Shown piece after piece: positions 12,801-27,800 of a stretch of 64,000 nucleotides of DNA; position 1 is the stretch's first letter, and each line of letters starts with the position of its first letter. The DNA is taken from contig NW_008708986.1 of NCBI RefSeq assembly GCF_000327385.1, forward strand, positions 6,133,736-6,197,735, read 5' to 3'. The notes beneath the pieces were generated by a model. That model was not told the DNA's origin and ran no database searches. It saw only the letters and a program-made list of their open reading frames with translations. The DNA is from Lottia gigantea. Taxonomy: Eukaryota; Mollusca; Gastropoda; Lottiidae. A program made the position numbers and the translations under genes.

Positions 12801-15800
12801 CCAATTTTGACTTTTTACTACCTAAAATATAACTTACTGAAGCAAATGCAACATTTTTACTTCAAGAATAATACTAAAACTTTTCGTCTACTCGCCTGAA
12901 AAATATTATTTTGGGACTATTCCTTTAAATATGAAATAAGGTTGACATAAGTCAAACAGTTGGTAATTACAAAATAAACTACAAATTGTTCACAGTTTAC
13001 GCTGATAATGTTTATACAACATCCTTCACTGGAAGACAAGTGACTGACAAAGCGATTTAGATTGGTATTAACAGGTGTTTTCATGGATCCAGTCAATACC
13101 TACATGTATTAACTAATCTACTAATATCAATATTCTACTAGTTCTTGTTTGTGTTGATTGATAAGGAGATTAAATTCCAAGAAAATATTTATGATTACTT
13201 CAGCTCTTTCTTTATATAGAATTGTGATTATCAATAAAATGCATCCAATTTTAAGAAACACAAAAGAAAACAAAATCTCATCCTTCTAAAATGTATTTAG
13301 TCTTTGATTCCAAAATGGTACATGCTTATGTTTTATGTTATTAAACATCAAAGATATGATCTAGACTCGTATTGAAAAGGAAAATTTTATTATCAAAGCC
13401 TGTATAAAACCTGTATTCATTTTCAAAAATTTGACCTGTAAGATACTATGAGTGTTATTAGCAAAACAGAGGGTGCTTTCCCTTAGGGAGCACCCGGTAC
13501 CACTCTGGTGCATCCTTTTCAGAGAGTCTACATACCTAATATTATTTATATAGTATATTTATTATGGTAAAAAATAAGGTTTAAAATGTAGTTCTTAGAA
13601 CTTTAAAGATAGGTAATCATTGATAAATAAAATAACTTGTTTCATCTGAATAACTTGTGTGAAGCTATCTATAGTATCTTGTTAACTCTACTTAGAAAAG
13701 GAAATTCAACCTTTAATGTTTGAAATCACTCATTAAATAGATCTTTAATACTTTAATTGATAATATCCTGTATCAACTTCTACAGTTTACATACACTGTT
13801 CTCTAGACAGAATTATAATAAATATATCACAGTTTGACTACTTGGTATCAGCATTAAAATAACAGCACTGAAGGCATTGAATGCTTTTAAAATAAATCAC
13901 AGCAGAAAGCACAAGACTACACCTAACTTTGTCACTCATTTTCATCTTGAATGATTGATTGATGTTTGGGGTTCTATCTAGGCTACCCAATGGATTTTGT
14001 TGATTTGTGGATCGCAATTTAGATTCAAGCATATGACGGTCTTTTCCTTGTGACTAAATCTTATGACTTTCTCAAATTGGTGAAATTTTTAACTGAGCAT
14101 GGTTACATAATTTGACAATCCATTTCAGAGTATTAAATAATAACGAGCCAAAAGCTTGTTCAGAATCACTCCAGTTTTGGAAAAAAACAATAAATTTCAC
14201 ACAACTTTTGCCTTTGGTTTAATAACAATTGATCTATCATGTTTCAATCATCTAACAAATTTTATAGATTGCAGATCGCATGTGTAGTTACCCAATTTGA
14301 AAGCTAAACAGAAAACCAAACATGTAAATCAAAATCATAATCAGACAGTTAAGGTGGAAATGTTTTTTGTTATTGAATATTTTGTACATTATTTTTCAGG
14401 TATCATCAAAGTAGCACAGCCATTAGATAGAGAAGTTCTTTCCCGTCATGTACTGACTGTTATGGTCAATGATCTGGGAACGCCATCCAAGCGAAGTTTT
14501 GCTCGTGTTAAGATTACAGTATTAGATGATAATGACCACAACCCAGTCTTTTTATCTCCTGTTTTCTCAGGAAGAGTTTATGAAACATCTGCAGTTGGTA
14601 CATCTGTTGTTCAGTTAATAGCTACTGATAGAGATAAGGGAGATAATGCTGAAATAACTTATTCTCTGGTAGCAGGTGAGGAACTTTATGTATTGAAATT
14701 GCCCAAAACAATTTCATTGACTGCAATCTGTGAGATTTTGTTCATGATGCTTATTCTCTTTTTGTTTTATTTTTACGTGTTTTGTTTTAATCTTTTGAGT
14801 ATTTTTTTGAGATGGAGCTTCAGTGTTACTGATATAACAACTTAGTCACTAGTTTCAGATGATGCTGTCTTAATGTCTGTCTTCAATTGCTCAGCAGTAT
14901 TCATATTAAGAATTATGACAAATCTGTTGAATTTTTCAGGTAATGCTGGTGGTACATTTGGTTTAGATAGTAAACTTGGTCTGATAACAGTTGTTAAAGA
15001 ACTAGACAGGCATAATCAAGATGGCTACTCATTGGAAGTGGCTGCGACAGATCATGGTACTCCACCACGATCCAGTACAGCTATGGTTAACATTGACGTC
15101 ACCATATCTGATAACTCACCACCTAAATTCTCTAAGCTGGAATATATGGCAGAAATGAAAGAAAATCGACCAGTTGGAACAATCGTTTTGGCACTCCAAG
15201 CTTCAAGCCAATCATCTTTAGTGTATCAAATATTGCCATGTCTTGCAGAAGAGTTTTTTCTGGTTAATCCTAATTCTGGAGTGATTTCTACACGGAAAGA
15301 AATTGACTTTGAGGAACATAAATTTTTCAATTTTACAGTCAAGGCTACAAATATTGTAGAAGCATCATCAGAAGTTGCTGTTGTTATACATATAACTGAC
15401 GCAAATGACAACCATCCAGTCTTTTTGCACGAAATTTACAATGGACACATTCGAGAATCAGATCCTACTAACAGTTTTGTGTTGGATGAAAACAACTCCC
15501 CATTGGTAATCCAAGCCAAGGATGAAGATTATGATGCCAATGCTTTGTTGCATTATGAAATCATTGATTTGAATGCTCAAGAATATTTTCTTATTGATGC
15601 AAACACAGGCACCTTACGTACCAAAACCACCTTAGATCATGAGACTATTAGCAACTTCAATTTCTCCATACAGGTTTATGATGGTGGGAAACCATCTCTA
15701 AATGCTCTGAAACCAGCCACAGTGATCATTAATGTCATAGATGTCAATGATTCTCCACCAAGGTTTCCCACTCACACCCATAAAGCCAAGGTTCTTCTTC

Positions 15801-18800
15801 CAACTTATAAAGACATCACAGTCATTGAATTAAAAGCCTCTGATCCAGATGGCAACAAAAACGAAGCATTAACTTATAGCATCATGGGTGGGAACGAAGG
15901 AAACAAGTTCACTATTGATTCCAAAACTGGTGTCATCACCATCCAAGATGAATCCAACATGAAGCCTAGTTACTATTTACGAGTAATGGTCACTGATGGC
16001 AAGTTCCAAACTTCAGCTGACATCAGCATCACTGTTGAAAAAACTGTTGACTATGGATTAAGATTCACAGAAGACCAGTATATTGTCTATGTTGAAGAAA
16101 ATTCCAAAAAAGTTGATCGGTTGCTTGTGGTACAACCAGTTGGTCATTCCATCAATGAACATTTAACATTTAAATTGTTGAACAACAAGAACATGTTTTC
16201 TGTTGGACAGACGTCTGGTGTATTGTATACTAAAGGTGTACCATTTGACCGAGAGTTGAACAATAACTATACTGTTGTAGTTTCTGTAGAAGATTCACGA
16301 CAACCACCACGCTATGCTCATGTAGTCATCAGTGTTATAGTGAATGATTTAAATGATAATGTTCCAATGTTTATAAACCAACCATATTACTCGGCTGTTT
16401 CTGTAGAATCAAAAGCTGGTGATGTCATTAAACAGGTATGTCACATAGTGCAGTTAGTTTACAAGTAGATTACTTAACGGTGTTTCAGTTTGCATAGAAT
16501 AATTTGCTTTGTCTGGAGCTTATTTCACTAAAATCTAATTAAGGATGATTTCATTTTCCAGTCAAGCAAAGATATATGTGCGAATTTAATTGTTTTCATA
16601 GGGCTGATTTTGACTAATTCTATCTCCAAATAAATTACACTGTTTTGAATTCTACTTGGATATGCATGGATATATTGCTCAACTATAAGTTATTTTAGTT
16701 GCTCAACTACAAGTTATTTTAGTTGCTCAACTATAAGTTATTTTAGTTGGTATTTTTTTCGATTAATTCCATTGATTCACATTTATATTTTTATTTATAA
16801 CTTCAGGTGACTGCTATAGATAAAGATTTTGGAGAAAATGGAAGAATAACCTACAGTCTGATACCAACTAGTCATGATAAATTTGATATTAATCAATATA
16901 CTGGTGAAATAGTAGTGAAACAACTTACTATAGATGATGAAAACAGTGTGGTCATGTTAGATGTAGAGGCTAAAGACCATGGGGATCCATTTTACAGTGC
17001 CAGAGCTCAAGTACCGATTAACATTGTGAGCAGTTATAGTCCAATGTTTGATAAACAGTTTTATAATGTAACTGTACCAGAGAATGTTGTTCTCTACACA
17101 CCAGTGACAAGTATACACGCTGTCAGTCCAACCAATCAGAAATTGATCTATTCTATCAGTGATGGAAACCATGATGAAGATTTTGCTGTTGACTTCAATA
17201 CTGGTAAGTTTGATTCAGTTTTTAGATATTCCAAGTTTGAAATCTGTTGTGTTCCTTTGCAATGTGATCTGTTTGGACAGTGATCAATATGTTATAGAAC
17301 CTCTCAGCTGAGTTTTTGGACTTGGATTCTGCTTCTGCTTCCGCTTAAAGGTTGGAGAACAACTTCGGGGACAGTCTTATCCACCAGTGCTATCACTATT
17401 TATATGTATGTATACCAAACAAAATACATATTTATTATGTAGACTCTCCTTATCAGGGTCTGGGGATGCAGAGTTCACTAGCCCAATTGTGTAGTGGTAT
17501 CGGGTGATGAAGTACATGTAATTTGACTTGGTTAGGTGTAAATGTATATAGTCTTTATTTTTATTATATATTTTTCTAGGGTTGATGTCAGTAATGGGTG
17601 AATTAGATTATGAAAATAAGAAACAAGATACTCTTACACTACGAGCAACTGATGTTACATCTGGTAACTATGCTGAAACTAGAGTACATTTACATATCAA
17701 GGTAAATAACTCTTTTTTTTTCCGGCTTCCTTTTTAAATGTATGTCTTTTTATTTTAATTTTAACAAATTTTAGTGTCCATTGACATCTTTTAAACTTGT
17801 TCACAAGAATGGTTGAAGTTACATGTTGTATTGATGCTGGTACTCTACAGCAAAAAAGAAAACTATATTTGTCAGAGAATGTGCTGTGAACAAGTGAATG
17901 ATATTTTATAATTTTAGGAGATGGGAATGAAAATATAGCTTGTGTATTGTACTTATTACATGTTTTTGTTTGTAGGATATAAATGACAATGAACCTATTT
18001 TTACCAGTATGACATATACAGAGGCTGTGTCTGAAGCCTTAGCTGTTGGTTCAACCATCCTTAAACTAACAGCCACTGATGCAGACGCGGGCATGAATCA
18101 AATGATAAGTTACAGTCTCGCACCAAATCAGGTTGACAACAATGATATGGAGTATTTTCATGTCAATTTTGAAACTGGGGATCTATTTCTTCAAAAGAAA
18201 CTTGATTGTGAAGCACAAACAAGCTACCAATTTTTAGCTGTTGCTACAGATGGTGGAATGCCTGCTCTCAGCTCTACAGCTTTGGTCCACTTGATGGTTC
18301 TAGACACCAATGACAATGCTCCTCAATTCTTCCAAACATCTTTTGACTGTTCTATAACTGATCAAGCTCAACGTGGACAACTGGTCACAAGACTCTTAGC
18401 AACAGATGCAGATAGTTCAGATGTGAATAATTTAAGCTATATGATTATTGGTGGAAATGAGAAGCAGACGTTTTCTATCGATTCTGCTTCTGGTTTGGTC
18501 AGTATTTCTGGGCAGCGCAAACCAGTTTTTCAACCAGTTCACTCCCTGAATATCTCAGTCACTGATGGTGTCTACACATCCTACACTAGACTGACAGTAT
18601 CTGTTCAGAATTCTAATAGACATACACCACAATTCAGTCAAACTAAGTATGAAGCTGAGTTCTATGAGAATCAGGCGCCTGGAAGCCTGGTTGGAACTGT
18701 GTCGGCTGATGATGAAGATAGAGGTGGTTATGGATTATTAACTTATTCTATTACCAGCGATATCATGCAAGAATTTTTCCAGATTGATGCTGACACAGGT

Positions 18801-21800
18801 TAGTTTTCAAACTCTTTACTGTAGCACCCTAAACTTCTGAGATGTACACTAAATGTACAGTGCATTGCATTCCTTCTGATCACTTCAGATGCAGAATTTT
18901 TTTAAATGGTGTAATCAAGGCTGAACAGAGCATACCAGTCATCTAATTGACACCCCTCAACTTCCTATTGACCTCTTCCACAGATACATTCTTTATATAA
19001 AAATGAACCGTATAATGTATTTTTATAAGAGCTCATTTGTAAAATAAGGGGTGTTTTTACTTTCCTGTCAAATCATATCCAGACTTTGTTGCAATCCTCT
19101 GAGTTTTCTAATATAACCAATAGTTTTACTTAAAGACAACAGGTATGCTAGTATTTGATTAAAAGATGAAAGTGGTTTATTCCACGTCTGATTTGATTTC
19201 TGTATATTTTAAAGGAGAAGTATTAAGTATGAAAGTATTAGATAGAGAAGAACAAGAGAGATACACTATTCCTATAGCAGCTACTGATAATGGTGGAAAG
19301 ATGAATTTTACCACACTCTATGTTACTATTAAAGATCTGAATGATAATTTACCAAGTTTTAAGATTAAAGAATATAAAAGCAATGTGTATTATAATGCTG
19401 CAGTTGGAACTGAAATTCTTAAAGTGAGTCCCCCTTTAAAAAAAGTAGGAAGTTGTTAGCATGACTGTTTTCACTATAGTACTTTCCAAGTTCTTCTGCA
19501 GTTAATGAAGACATTGTTGGATATCTTTCCAGAGAAACAGCATTAAACTACTCTTTAGGATTTGGAAAGAATCTTAGGACATAGTGCATAGGACCTCAAT
19601 TTATTTCCAATCTAATGACTGTTCACATTTTCTGTTTTCAGATTGAAGGTGATGATTTAGATGATGGTGAGAATGGTAAAATATTGTACAGTATTTATCA
19701 AGAAGAAGACCCTGATGTTAATACCATATTTGCTATAAATAGTAACACTGGTAGTTTATCTGTAAACTCTTCACTAGCTGATAAAGGTACAATTAATTAC
19801 ATATTCCCAAAAGTCTTTCTGATGTTCCATACAGTTGTCATTTGAAAAGTAAAAAATAATGTAAAGTTGCTAGTTGTCAACTCGTTCAACTTGTTGTTTA
19901 TTATGAACTTGCTGTTTGTTGTTGACATGTTGTTGCACCTGTAAAACTTTTTTTTCAGAAAATGCTGTTTACCAATTTTTTGTTCGAGCTAAAGACAGTG
20001 GTGATATACCTCTAGAGAACCATGTTCCAGTTGAAATATTGATCATGGGTCCAGATGAAAATCCACCAAGTTTTGATCAAGACAGATATGCCTATTTTAT
20101 CAGTGAAAATGCTGAAGTTGGAACCACCATTGCTACTATTAAAGCAGATGGAGAAGGTCCACTGATGTACAGTATTGTTTCTGGAGTAACAGAAGCTACA
20201 AACTCGCCACCCAAATTTACCATCAATAATTCTGGACAGCTGAAGATCATTGAAGCTCTTGACAGAGAATCAGTTGACACTTTCATGTTGACAATTCGTG
20301 CTTCAACTCAGACTTCTCCAGCTTTAGTTGCCAATGCAAAGGTGGTCATCAAACTCAAAGATGTTAATGATAATTCTCCTGTTTTCGATTCTGATCCATA
20401 TATCATCACATTAGTTGAAAATACACCTGCTGGTGCTAGTCTCATACAAGTCCAAGCAGAAGACAAAGATGAAGAAAGTTTGTTAGAGTACAAACTGGGG
20501 GCAGATATGGAAGAGGAAGCCAACATTTTCAACCTTGATCCTGAATCAGGATGGATCACTCTTCTGACTTCAGTGGACCGGGAAGAGCGAGAAGAGTTCA
20601 ACATTACTGTTGTGGTTTATGATAAAAATCTTGGAATTACCCAGAGTGCAACATCATCTGTGTCTGTCACTGTCACAGATTTTAATGATAATTCACCAGA
20701 ATTTAACAGAAATCATTACAGTACTAGCGTCAACGAAGATGCTGAGTTGGATATCATATTTTTATCAGTTACAGCAACTGATGTAGACATTGGTCAGAAT
20801 TCTGAAATTTCATATTACATCACCCATGGCGATAAAGAAGGACATTTTGACATCAACAGAAATGGTGATTTATTTGTCAGCAAGCGATCACTGGATAGAG
20901 AAAGTAAAAAACATTACCGGTTGACCATTGCTGCTACAGATGGTGCCTATGTTAGCTATGCTACTGTAGATATTGATATTTTAGATGCTAATGATAATAG
21001 TCCACAATGTTCTAAGGTTAGTACACTGCTATTCAAAAGATTTTTAAAGAGATGTGCCAGTCTTCTAGTGAACACCCCTCAACTTTCTAATGGACTCTTC
21101 CTCACATGCATTTTATGATTCTGTATCAATCAATATGATGCTGTACTATGTATTATTGGAAGGGCTCATTTGATAAATCAGGTGTTTTATTATTGCCTGT
21201 CTTAATTAAACCAGTGAGATGAATAAGTCTATTGAATTCATTCTGTTAATTTTTTCAGCTGATGTATACGATATTTGAGAAAGAAGATGTACCAGTTGGG
21301 AAAAGATTGGAATTTATAGAAGCTACTGATCAAGATGATCCTGCAACTAGGAATTCAAGATTAGAATATCAATTATTAGGAATTGGTGCAGAATCATTCT
21401 ACCTTGATAGAACTACAGGTGAATTAAGATTTTGATGGACAAAATATACTAACTGTTATTCTTATGATGTTTCTTACACGTGATATTTCTTCTCTTTAGA
21501 GAACGTCATATACCAAGAACTTAAAGTAATATAAGTAAAAGCGTATGACGTTAATGTTGTATGACGTCACTTAGTAACGGCCAGTATACTGGCTGTGCAG
21601 GTATATATTGTGTAAGTTTGTAATCGGTAGGGTTGAATGCATGGGTTAAAAGACAAATAGCTATTGTTAACAGCATGCTTGCAGTCAAGTAAGTGATTGT
21701 AAGTAAATGTCCTACCTTAAAAATTGGGTACAAAGATGATTTGATTGGCAGATTGTTTTTTTTTTTCTGGTTGATGATGTATCATTGTGAAAGACTATTT

Positions 21801-24800
21801 TCAGATTGCTGAAAGTGGAATCACGGTTATATTTATATATATTCTCATACCACATTGTTTTTCTCTATTGTAGGTATCCTAACTACAGCTATAGAATTAG
21901 ATCGTGAAACTCAATCTAAATATAATTTAATAGCGTCTGCTATAGATGGTGGAGGTTTATCTTGTACATCAGAAGTGAATATTTATATTAGTGATATCAA
22001 TGATAATGCCCCGGTATTTACACTAACAGAGAATACTTTTAGTATTCAAGAAGATGCTAGAATTAATACATTAGTCACTAGAGTTACTGCTACTGATAAA
22101 GATTTAGGTAAGACATACCTAGAATACCTAAGTAAGACTGGGAAAATGGAGCCATGGTAGCTTGGTCAGTGAGTCTTTCTTGCTAACCTGAAGGTCCAGG
22201 ATTCTATGGATCAAGTTGAGATAAAACCTTAGGATTTTTCAACCTTGTTTTCTGTTAGGGATGTAGGTAAGAGGCGCTGATATGGAAAAGCGTCTTGTTG
22301 TTCAGTTTGGACAATAAATAGAGGTCCTGTGTTCTACAGGCAGTGGACTTGAAAGATCCCTCAACAGTTAAAAATAGCAAAAAGGAGATTAATGCTGCTG
22401 TCCTTGCTAAATTTCCCTCATTGCAAACTGTATATAAGTGCAGAAAGAAGGACAATTAAACTCTTATTTTATTTTATTTCAGGTATAAATAAGAAGATAG
22501 TATATGGTATAATGGGTGATTCTAAATCTACATTCTCTATTGATAGTAATAGTGGTATAATTAGTTTAATTAGTCCATTAGATAGAGAAATAACATCACA
22601 ACATATTATAACAGTTACAGCTAAAAATCTGGTAAATATGTGATATCATTTTGATCCTGCAATTGAATAGCAGATACAGCCAAATCAATTCAGAAAAAGT
22701 AGAATTATGATTCCATAATAGTTATTTAGAATATAAGATGTTCCATTTTCATTCTTGATTGTTTCAAATTTGATAACTGTGTTGTGGCTAATTTCCAACT
22801 TTCTTGAAATTTCAAGTTTGTTGACTTTGTGTAGAATGTTCACATAGGTTTATAACAAATTTTGTTTTTTGCTTCAGGGACCAACACCACTATTTAACTC
22901 AACTGAGTTAAGAATATTAGTATTAGATGTCAATGATAATAAACCAGAATTTGAACGGACTAGTTACTATGTTGAAGTACCAGAAGATACTAAGTTACAG
23001 TCTACTGTTATCACTGTTAAAGCCTCTAGTCTAGATATTGGTCAAAATGCCAATATTACCTATTCTATCATGGCTGGTAATGAACAGAATAAATTCAAGA
23101 TTGATCCAAATAATGGTGAGTAGCCATGATCTAACTTGAAGAACGTCAATTTGAGTCTCTTTCAATTCACATTTTAAATTTGCTCAACATTATCAACATT
23201 AAATAACTGATTTCTGTAGGCTTTTAATGCTAAATTTATCTTTAAGTTAATAGAGAAATGAAATTTGTTTTGGGTAATGATTTGGGATCAAAAGTTTTAC
23301 AAAAGCTTGAGTTAATCAAACCTTGATTTACTATTCAAATTAGGCAACAGTGCCTATGTTTAGAAAGTGTATACTCATGCTACTGTCATGGTACAATCCA
23401 ACACAGGAATAGCATTTTCAGTTCAACTGAGCCCAAGCTGATATGATATTTATTTTCTAAATACCGGGTGATTATTTTCATTCATTAATAACATCCAGTA
23501 TTCTGTTGATTATTGTAGGTGCAGTAATTGTTCAGGAACCATTAGATTTTGAGTTATCACGAGAGTATTTTCTGACTATATTAGCTAAAGATCATGGTGA
23601 ACCTCCACTCAGTAATTCAGCTATAGTTAATATTAATATAACTGATATTAATGATAATAAACCCAGGTTCTCACCATCATCATATTATACTGTCTCTGTT
23701 AAAGAAGATCTGAAATTACATGAAGAAATCATTAAGGTGAGAAATCTTTCAAAAATCAAGAGAATGGCCTTAAGAGAATAATATTTTCAAAAACTAAATA
23801 TTAATCGAAAAATCAGAAGACACATAAAATTGCGAAAGGTACTGTCTTTGTACATACATCGGTAAATCTGAATTAAATAGTTGATTTTTTTTAATATGAA
23901 TTGGCATTTAATTATAAAAATACATAGATAGTTAGTTTTGCAAGGTTAAAAATTTGTCTCCTGATTTGCTTCTTTTGTGTGAATATGAATTGGCATTAAT
24001 AAACATGGTCATATAATACTTCTTTGATATCTATTTTTATAAAGGGCAACATTAATCCAAATTTGGATATTTGGGGAAACATGTACAGAGAGCTAATTCT
24101 TGAACGCTTATATACCTTCCTGTATCAAGATTAAGGATTAGATAAAAGGGGATTACCCTATTTTATGCTAATGGGTGCCTTAATAATCATATCTGTAATT
24201 GTTTATTTTAGGTACTTGCTACTGATGAAGATGGAGAAAATAATAATAAATTAACATATTTAATACAAAGTGGAGATGTTTATGGTCAGTTTCATATAAA
24301 TAAAGATAATGGATCGTTGACAGTGGTCAAATCTTTAGACAGAGAAATGGTAAGTTATCATTCTTTATTTCTACTCTAATATCTCAGAAGCTCTGATGAT
24401 TGCTTGTTAGTGCCATTTTTTCTGATGGATACAAATGTACAACAATCGCGTTTCATTTCATATGTTTTTACAAGTAGATATTTCTTATTCTGAACAAATG
24501 TATTATTAAATCTCTCAATTTTCAGATGGATACATAAGTCCTTCAGATAGATTTATTATATTTCAGATGGATACATATGTCCTTCAGATAGATGCATTGT
24601 ATTTCAGATGGATGCATATGTCCTTCAGATAGATGTATTATATTTCAGATGGATCCATATGTCCTACAAATAGATGTATTATATTTCAAATTGATACACA
24701 TGTCCTTCAAATAGATGTATTATGTTTCAGATGGATACTCATGTCCTTCAGATAGATGTATTATATTTCAGATGGATACATATGTCCTTCAGATGTGCTA

Positions 24801-27800
24801 TTCAATTCTCTTGCATTCTTTTAAATTTCAGATGGATACATATGTCCTACAGATAGATGTACGTGATTCAGGACAGCCAGTATTATCTAACTCTGCAGCT
24901 GTTAATATTAAGATATTAGATGCTAATGATAACCCTCCATTATTTAGTGAAAGAAATTACACCGCATATATACAGGTAAGACTTAATCACATTCTTTAAA
25001 GCTTTAATGGAAAATAATTCTTTCAAATTCTTGTAATTATCAATTTTTCCTTTGGACATACGACCTCATAACTGATCAGAGGACTCATTTCTAGTCCAAA
25101 CTATCACATGCTGAAATGCATTGCTTAGGACTAATTTCCACTACCGACAGTACTAGCTGAAAGACATTACCTGGAAAAGAAGACACATTTAGATTCCTGA
25201 CATTCACTTGCTTAAAGGCGAACCAATTTCCATCCTGATATTGCTGAGAAAAAGGGACTGATTTTCATTTTCATAGACATAGTTGAGAAAAGACTGTGAC
25301 TTGCTGATAAACATTGCTGAAACTCTGAACTCTTACTGTGAGAAATAAAGACCTGTCTGTGGTCAGTCATCAATGAAAGCAGGATTAAAAATTATGACCA
25401 TGATAACAGCAAACATTCAACAGGAAAATGCATGCTAGGAAGATAATGGAAATAAATTTGGACTAGTCAGCATGGGTTGATAGGTTTCTAAGCTTAAAAA
25501 GTGGGAAACACTACTGAATAGATCTGGCTGACTTTCACACAAGCTAGTTTTCACTTGCACTGTTTGATGGATGTTCTTGAAGTATTAGTTTGAAAGCTTT
25601 TTAAGACACAAATAAATGACAATATATATTCCCTATTTTTAATAGCTGGCCGATTTAGTAAGTATATCAAGAAAGCATGACTTGAATGACATGATCAAGT
25701 TTAGTGTTATTATCTTTTGAATAGTAGGCTAATCAGTTGTATTTTTATGTTGCATTGTGAATTAATGGCTAATTTACTGAAAATATAAAATTTGCATGAA
25801 CAATTGCATGAATTGTGATAATGATAGAGACAATGTCATCCAAAAATATCATGATTCTTGTCTCTTTGAAGTGTCCGTGAAAAAATAATTTGCAGACTTT
25901 GTTTTGATAACTGCAGCATCAGTTTGTTTGGTAAATGAGCCATTTTGTGATGTAAATGTGTACATTTTAACATGTGTCATTATTCACATAGATTCTGTGT
26001 AAATATGTGCATTTTACATGTGTCATCATTCGCATAGATCTGTGTAAATATGTGCATTATCACGTGTCATCATTCACATAGATTCTGTGTAAATATGTGC
26101 ATTATCACATCTGTCATCATTCACAAAGATTCTGTGTAAATATGTGCATTATCACATGTGTCATCATTCACAAAGATTCTGTGTAAATATGTGCATTATC
26201 ACATGTGTCATCATTCACAAAGATTCTGTGTAAATATATCATGAGTCACATAGATTCTGTGTAAATATGTGCATATCACGTGTCATCATTCACATAGATT
26301 CTGTGTAAATATGTGCATTATCACATGTGTCATCATTCAGATAGATTCTGTGTAAATATGTGCATTATCACATGTGTCATCATTGAAATTAATTGTATAT
26401 GTCAGCACTATCACTTTTGTCATTATTCACATCAATTCTATGTCAATGTGTGTATTATCACATGTGTCATGATGAATATCAATTCAGTTCAGTTTCAGCA
26501 TCACCTGTCACGTCCTTACACATAAGTTCATCAAGTCTACTAAACATCCCTTTTTTTTCATTCAAGGCTATGCAAGAATGTAACACTTTGAATATCTTAA
26601 TATCTCTTTTAGATGTGAAAATGTGTAAAATTTGTGTTGTAATTGTTTTATTAATTTGTATCTATGATGGTGAGCTGAAAAGTTCATAGGCATCCCCTCT
26701 CTTAGATTTTTCCATTAATCTATGTATAGTACATATCAATGTCATACATAAATCATACTTACATAAACTTATGCTTACTGTATGCATTGTTTACATCATA
26801 AATATTCTATGTTAAAAGCATCAACCTGATGTATTATTCATCAATAAGATTTGTTTTCATACATTTTTCATTCATATCTAGTGATTGTTCATAAGATAGG
26901 TTCATTACAACTTAAACTACCTAACTGAAAGACTGCATTTATTATTGCTCTGAATCTTCCCTAAATATGCTGAAAGATCATACTGATTATCATCAATTAG
27001 AAATAAAGCACTAGAAGGAAATTACGCAATTATTTACGTAACATTTCCGAAATATAGACATGAGAATAAGTTCTACTTGTCCGAATTTAGTAGGGCTGAA
27101 AATAGGTCGAATCAAGTAGCATGAAACTCTAAGTAACAATATTATTCAAGTTCTGGTATATAAATGCAATAAGTGAGTAACTCTATTGTTCATTTTTATA
27201 TTTGACTATTTCAGGAGGGAAGTAAAGCTGGTATCAACATCTTAAAGTTATCGGCCACAGATGATGATCTAGAAGAAAATGGTGGACCATTCTTATTTGA
27301 TATTGTCAATGGTAACGAAAATAAAGAGTTCCATATCAACAAAGATGGTGTCATTCTGACGTCTGGTGGAGACTTGAAGAAAAAGGTCAAGGAATCCTAT
27401 CAGTTGACTGTTAGAGCATTTGACAGAGGAAGTCCAGTCTTATTCTCGGATGTTGTTGTGGACATCAATGTGGTAGATGAGAGCATGTACCCTCCACAAG
27501 TTCGTAACCTTACCATAGCCATCAGTTCGTATTTAGGCAAAACCATGAAAGGAGTCATTGGAAAAGTCAACGCTTTTGATTCTGATCCTTATGACATTTT
27601 AAACTATAGGATAGTGTCAGCAAATGACCATCTTTTTGATGTACATCCTATCGATGGGCGAATCATTGCCAAATCTGGATTAGATGCAGGAAGTTACAAG
27701 GTGAATGTGAGTGTAACAGACGGTCGATTCAACTCCTACAGTATTGTTACAGTAGAGGTCATGGAGATCTCAGAAGAAATGATGGACAGTTCTGTTACTA

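Noticed and set aside
14297-14399. ATG-started upstream extension of exon 5 (MKAKQKTKHVNQ)
   Set aside because: It is intron sequence read through by chance; the acceptor at 14399 and the cadherin frame set the exon start.
15226-15411. Minus-strand frame inside exon 6
   Set aside because: Shadow of the cadherin coding strand.
25945-26480. 47-bp array considered as a CRISPR-like or splice-derived array
   Set aside because: No unique spacers, eukaryotic context, and the unit does not match the neighbouring exon edges, so it is an ordinary minisatellite.
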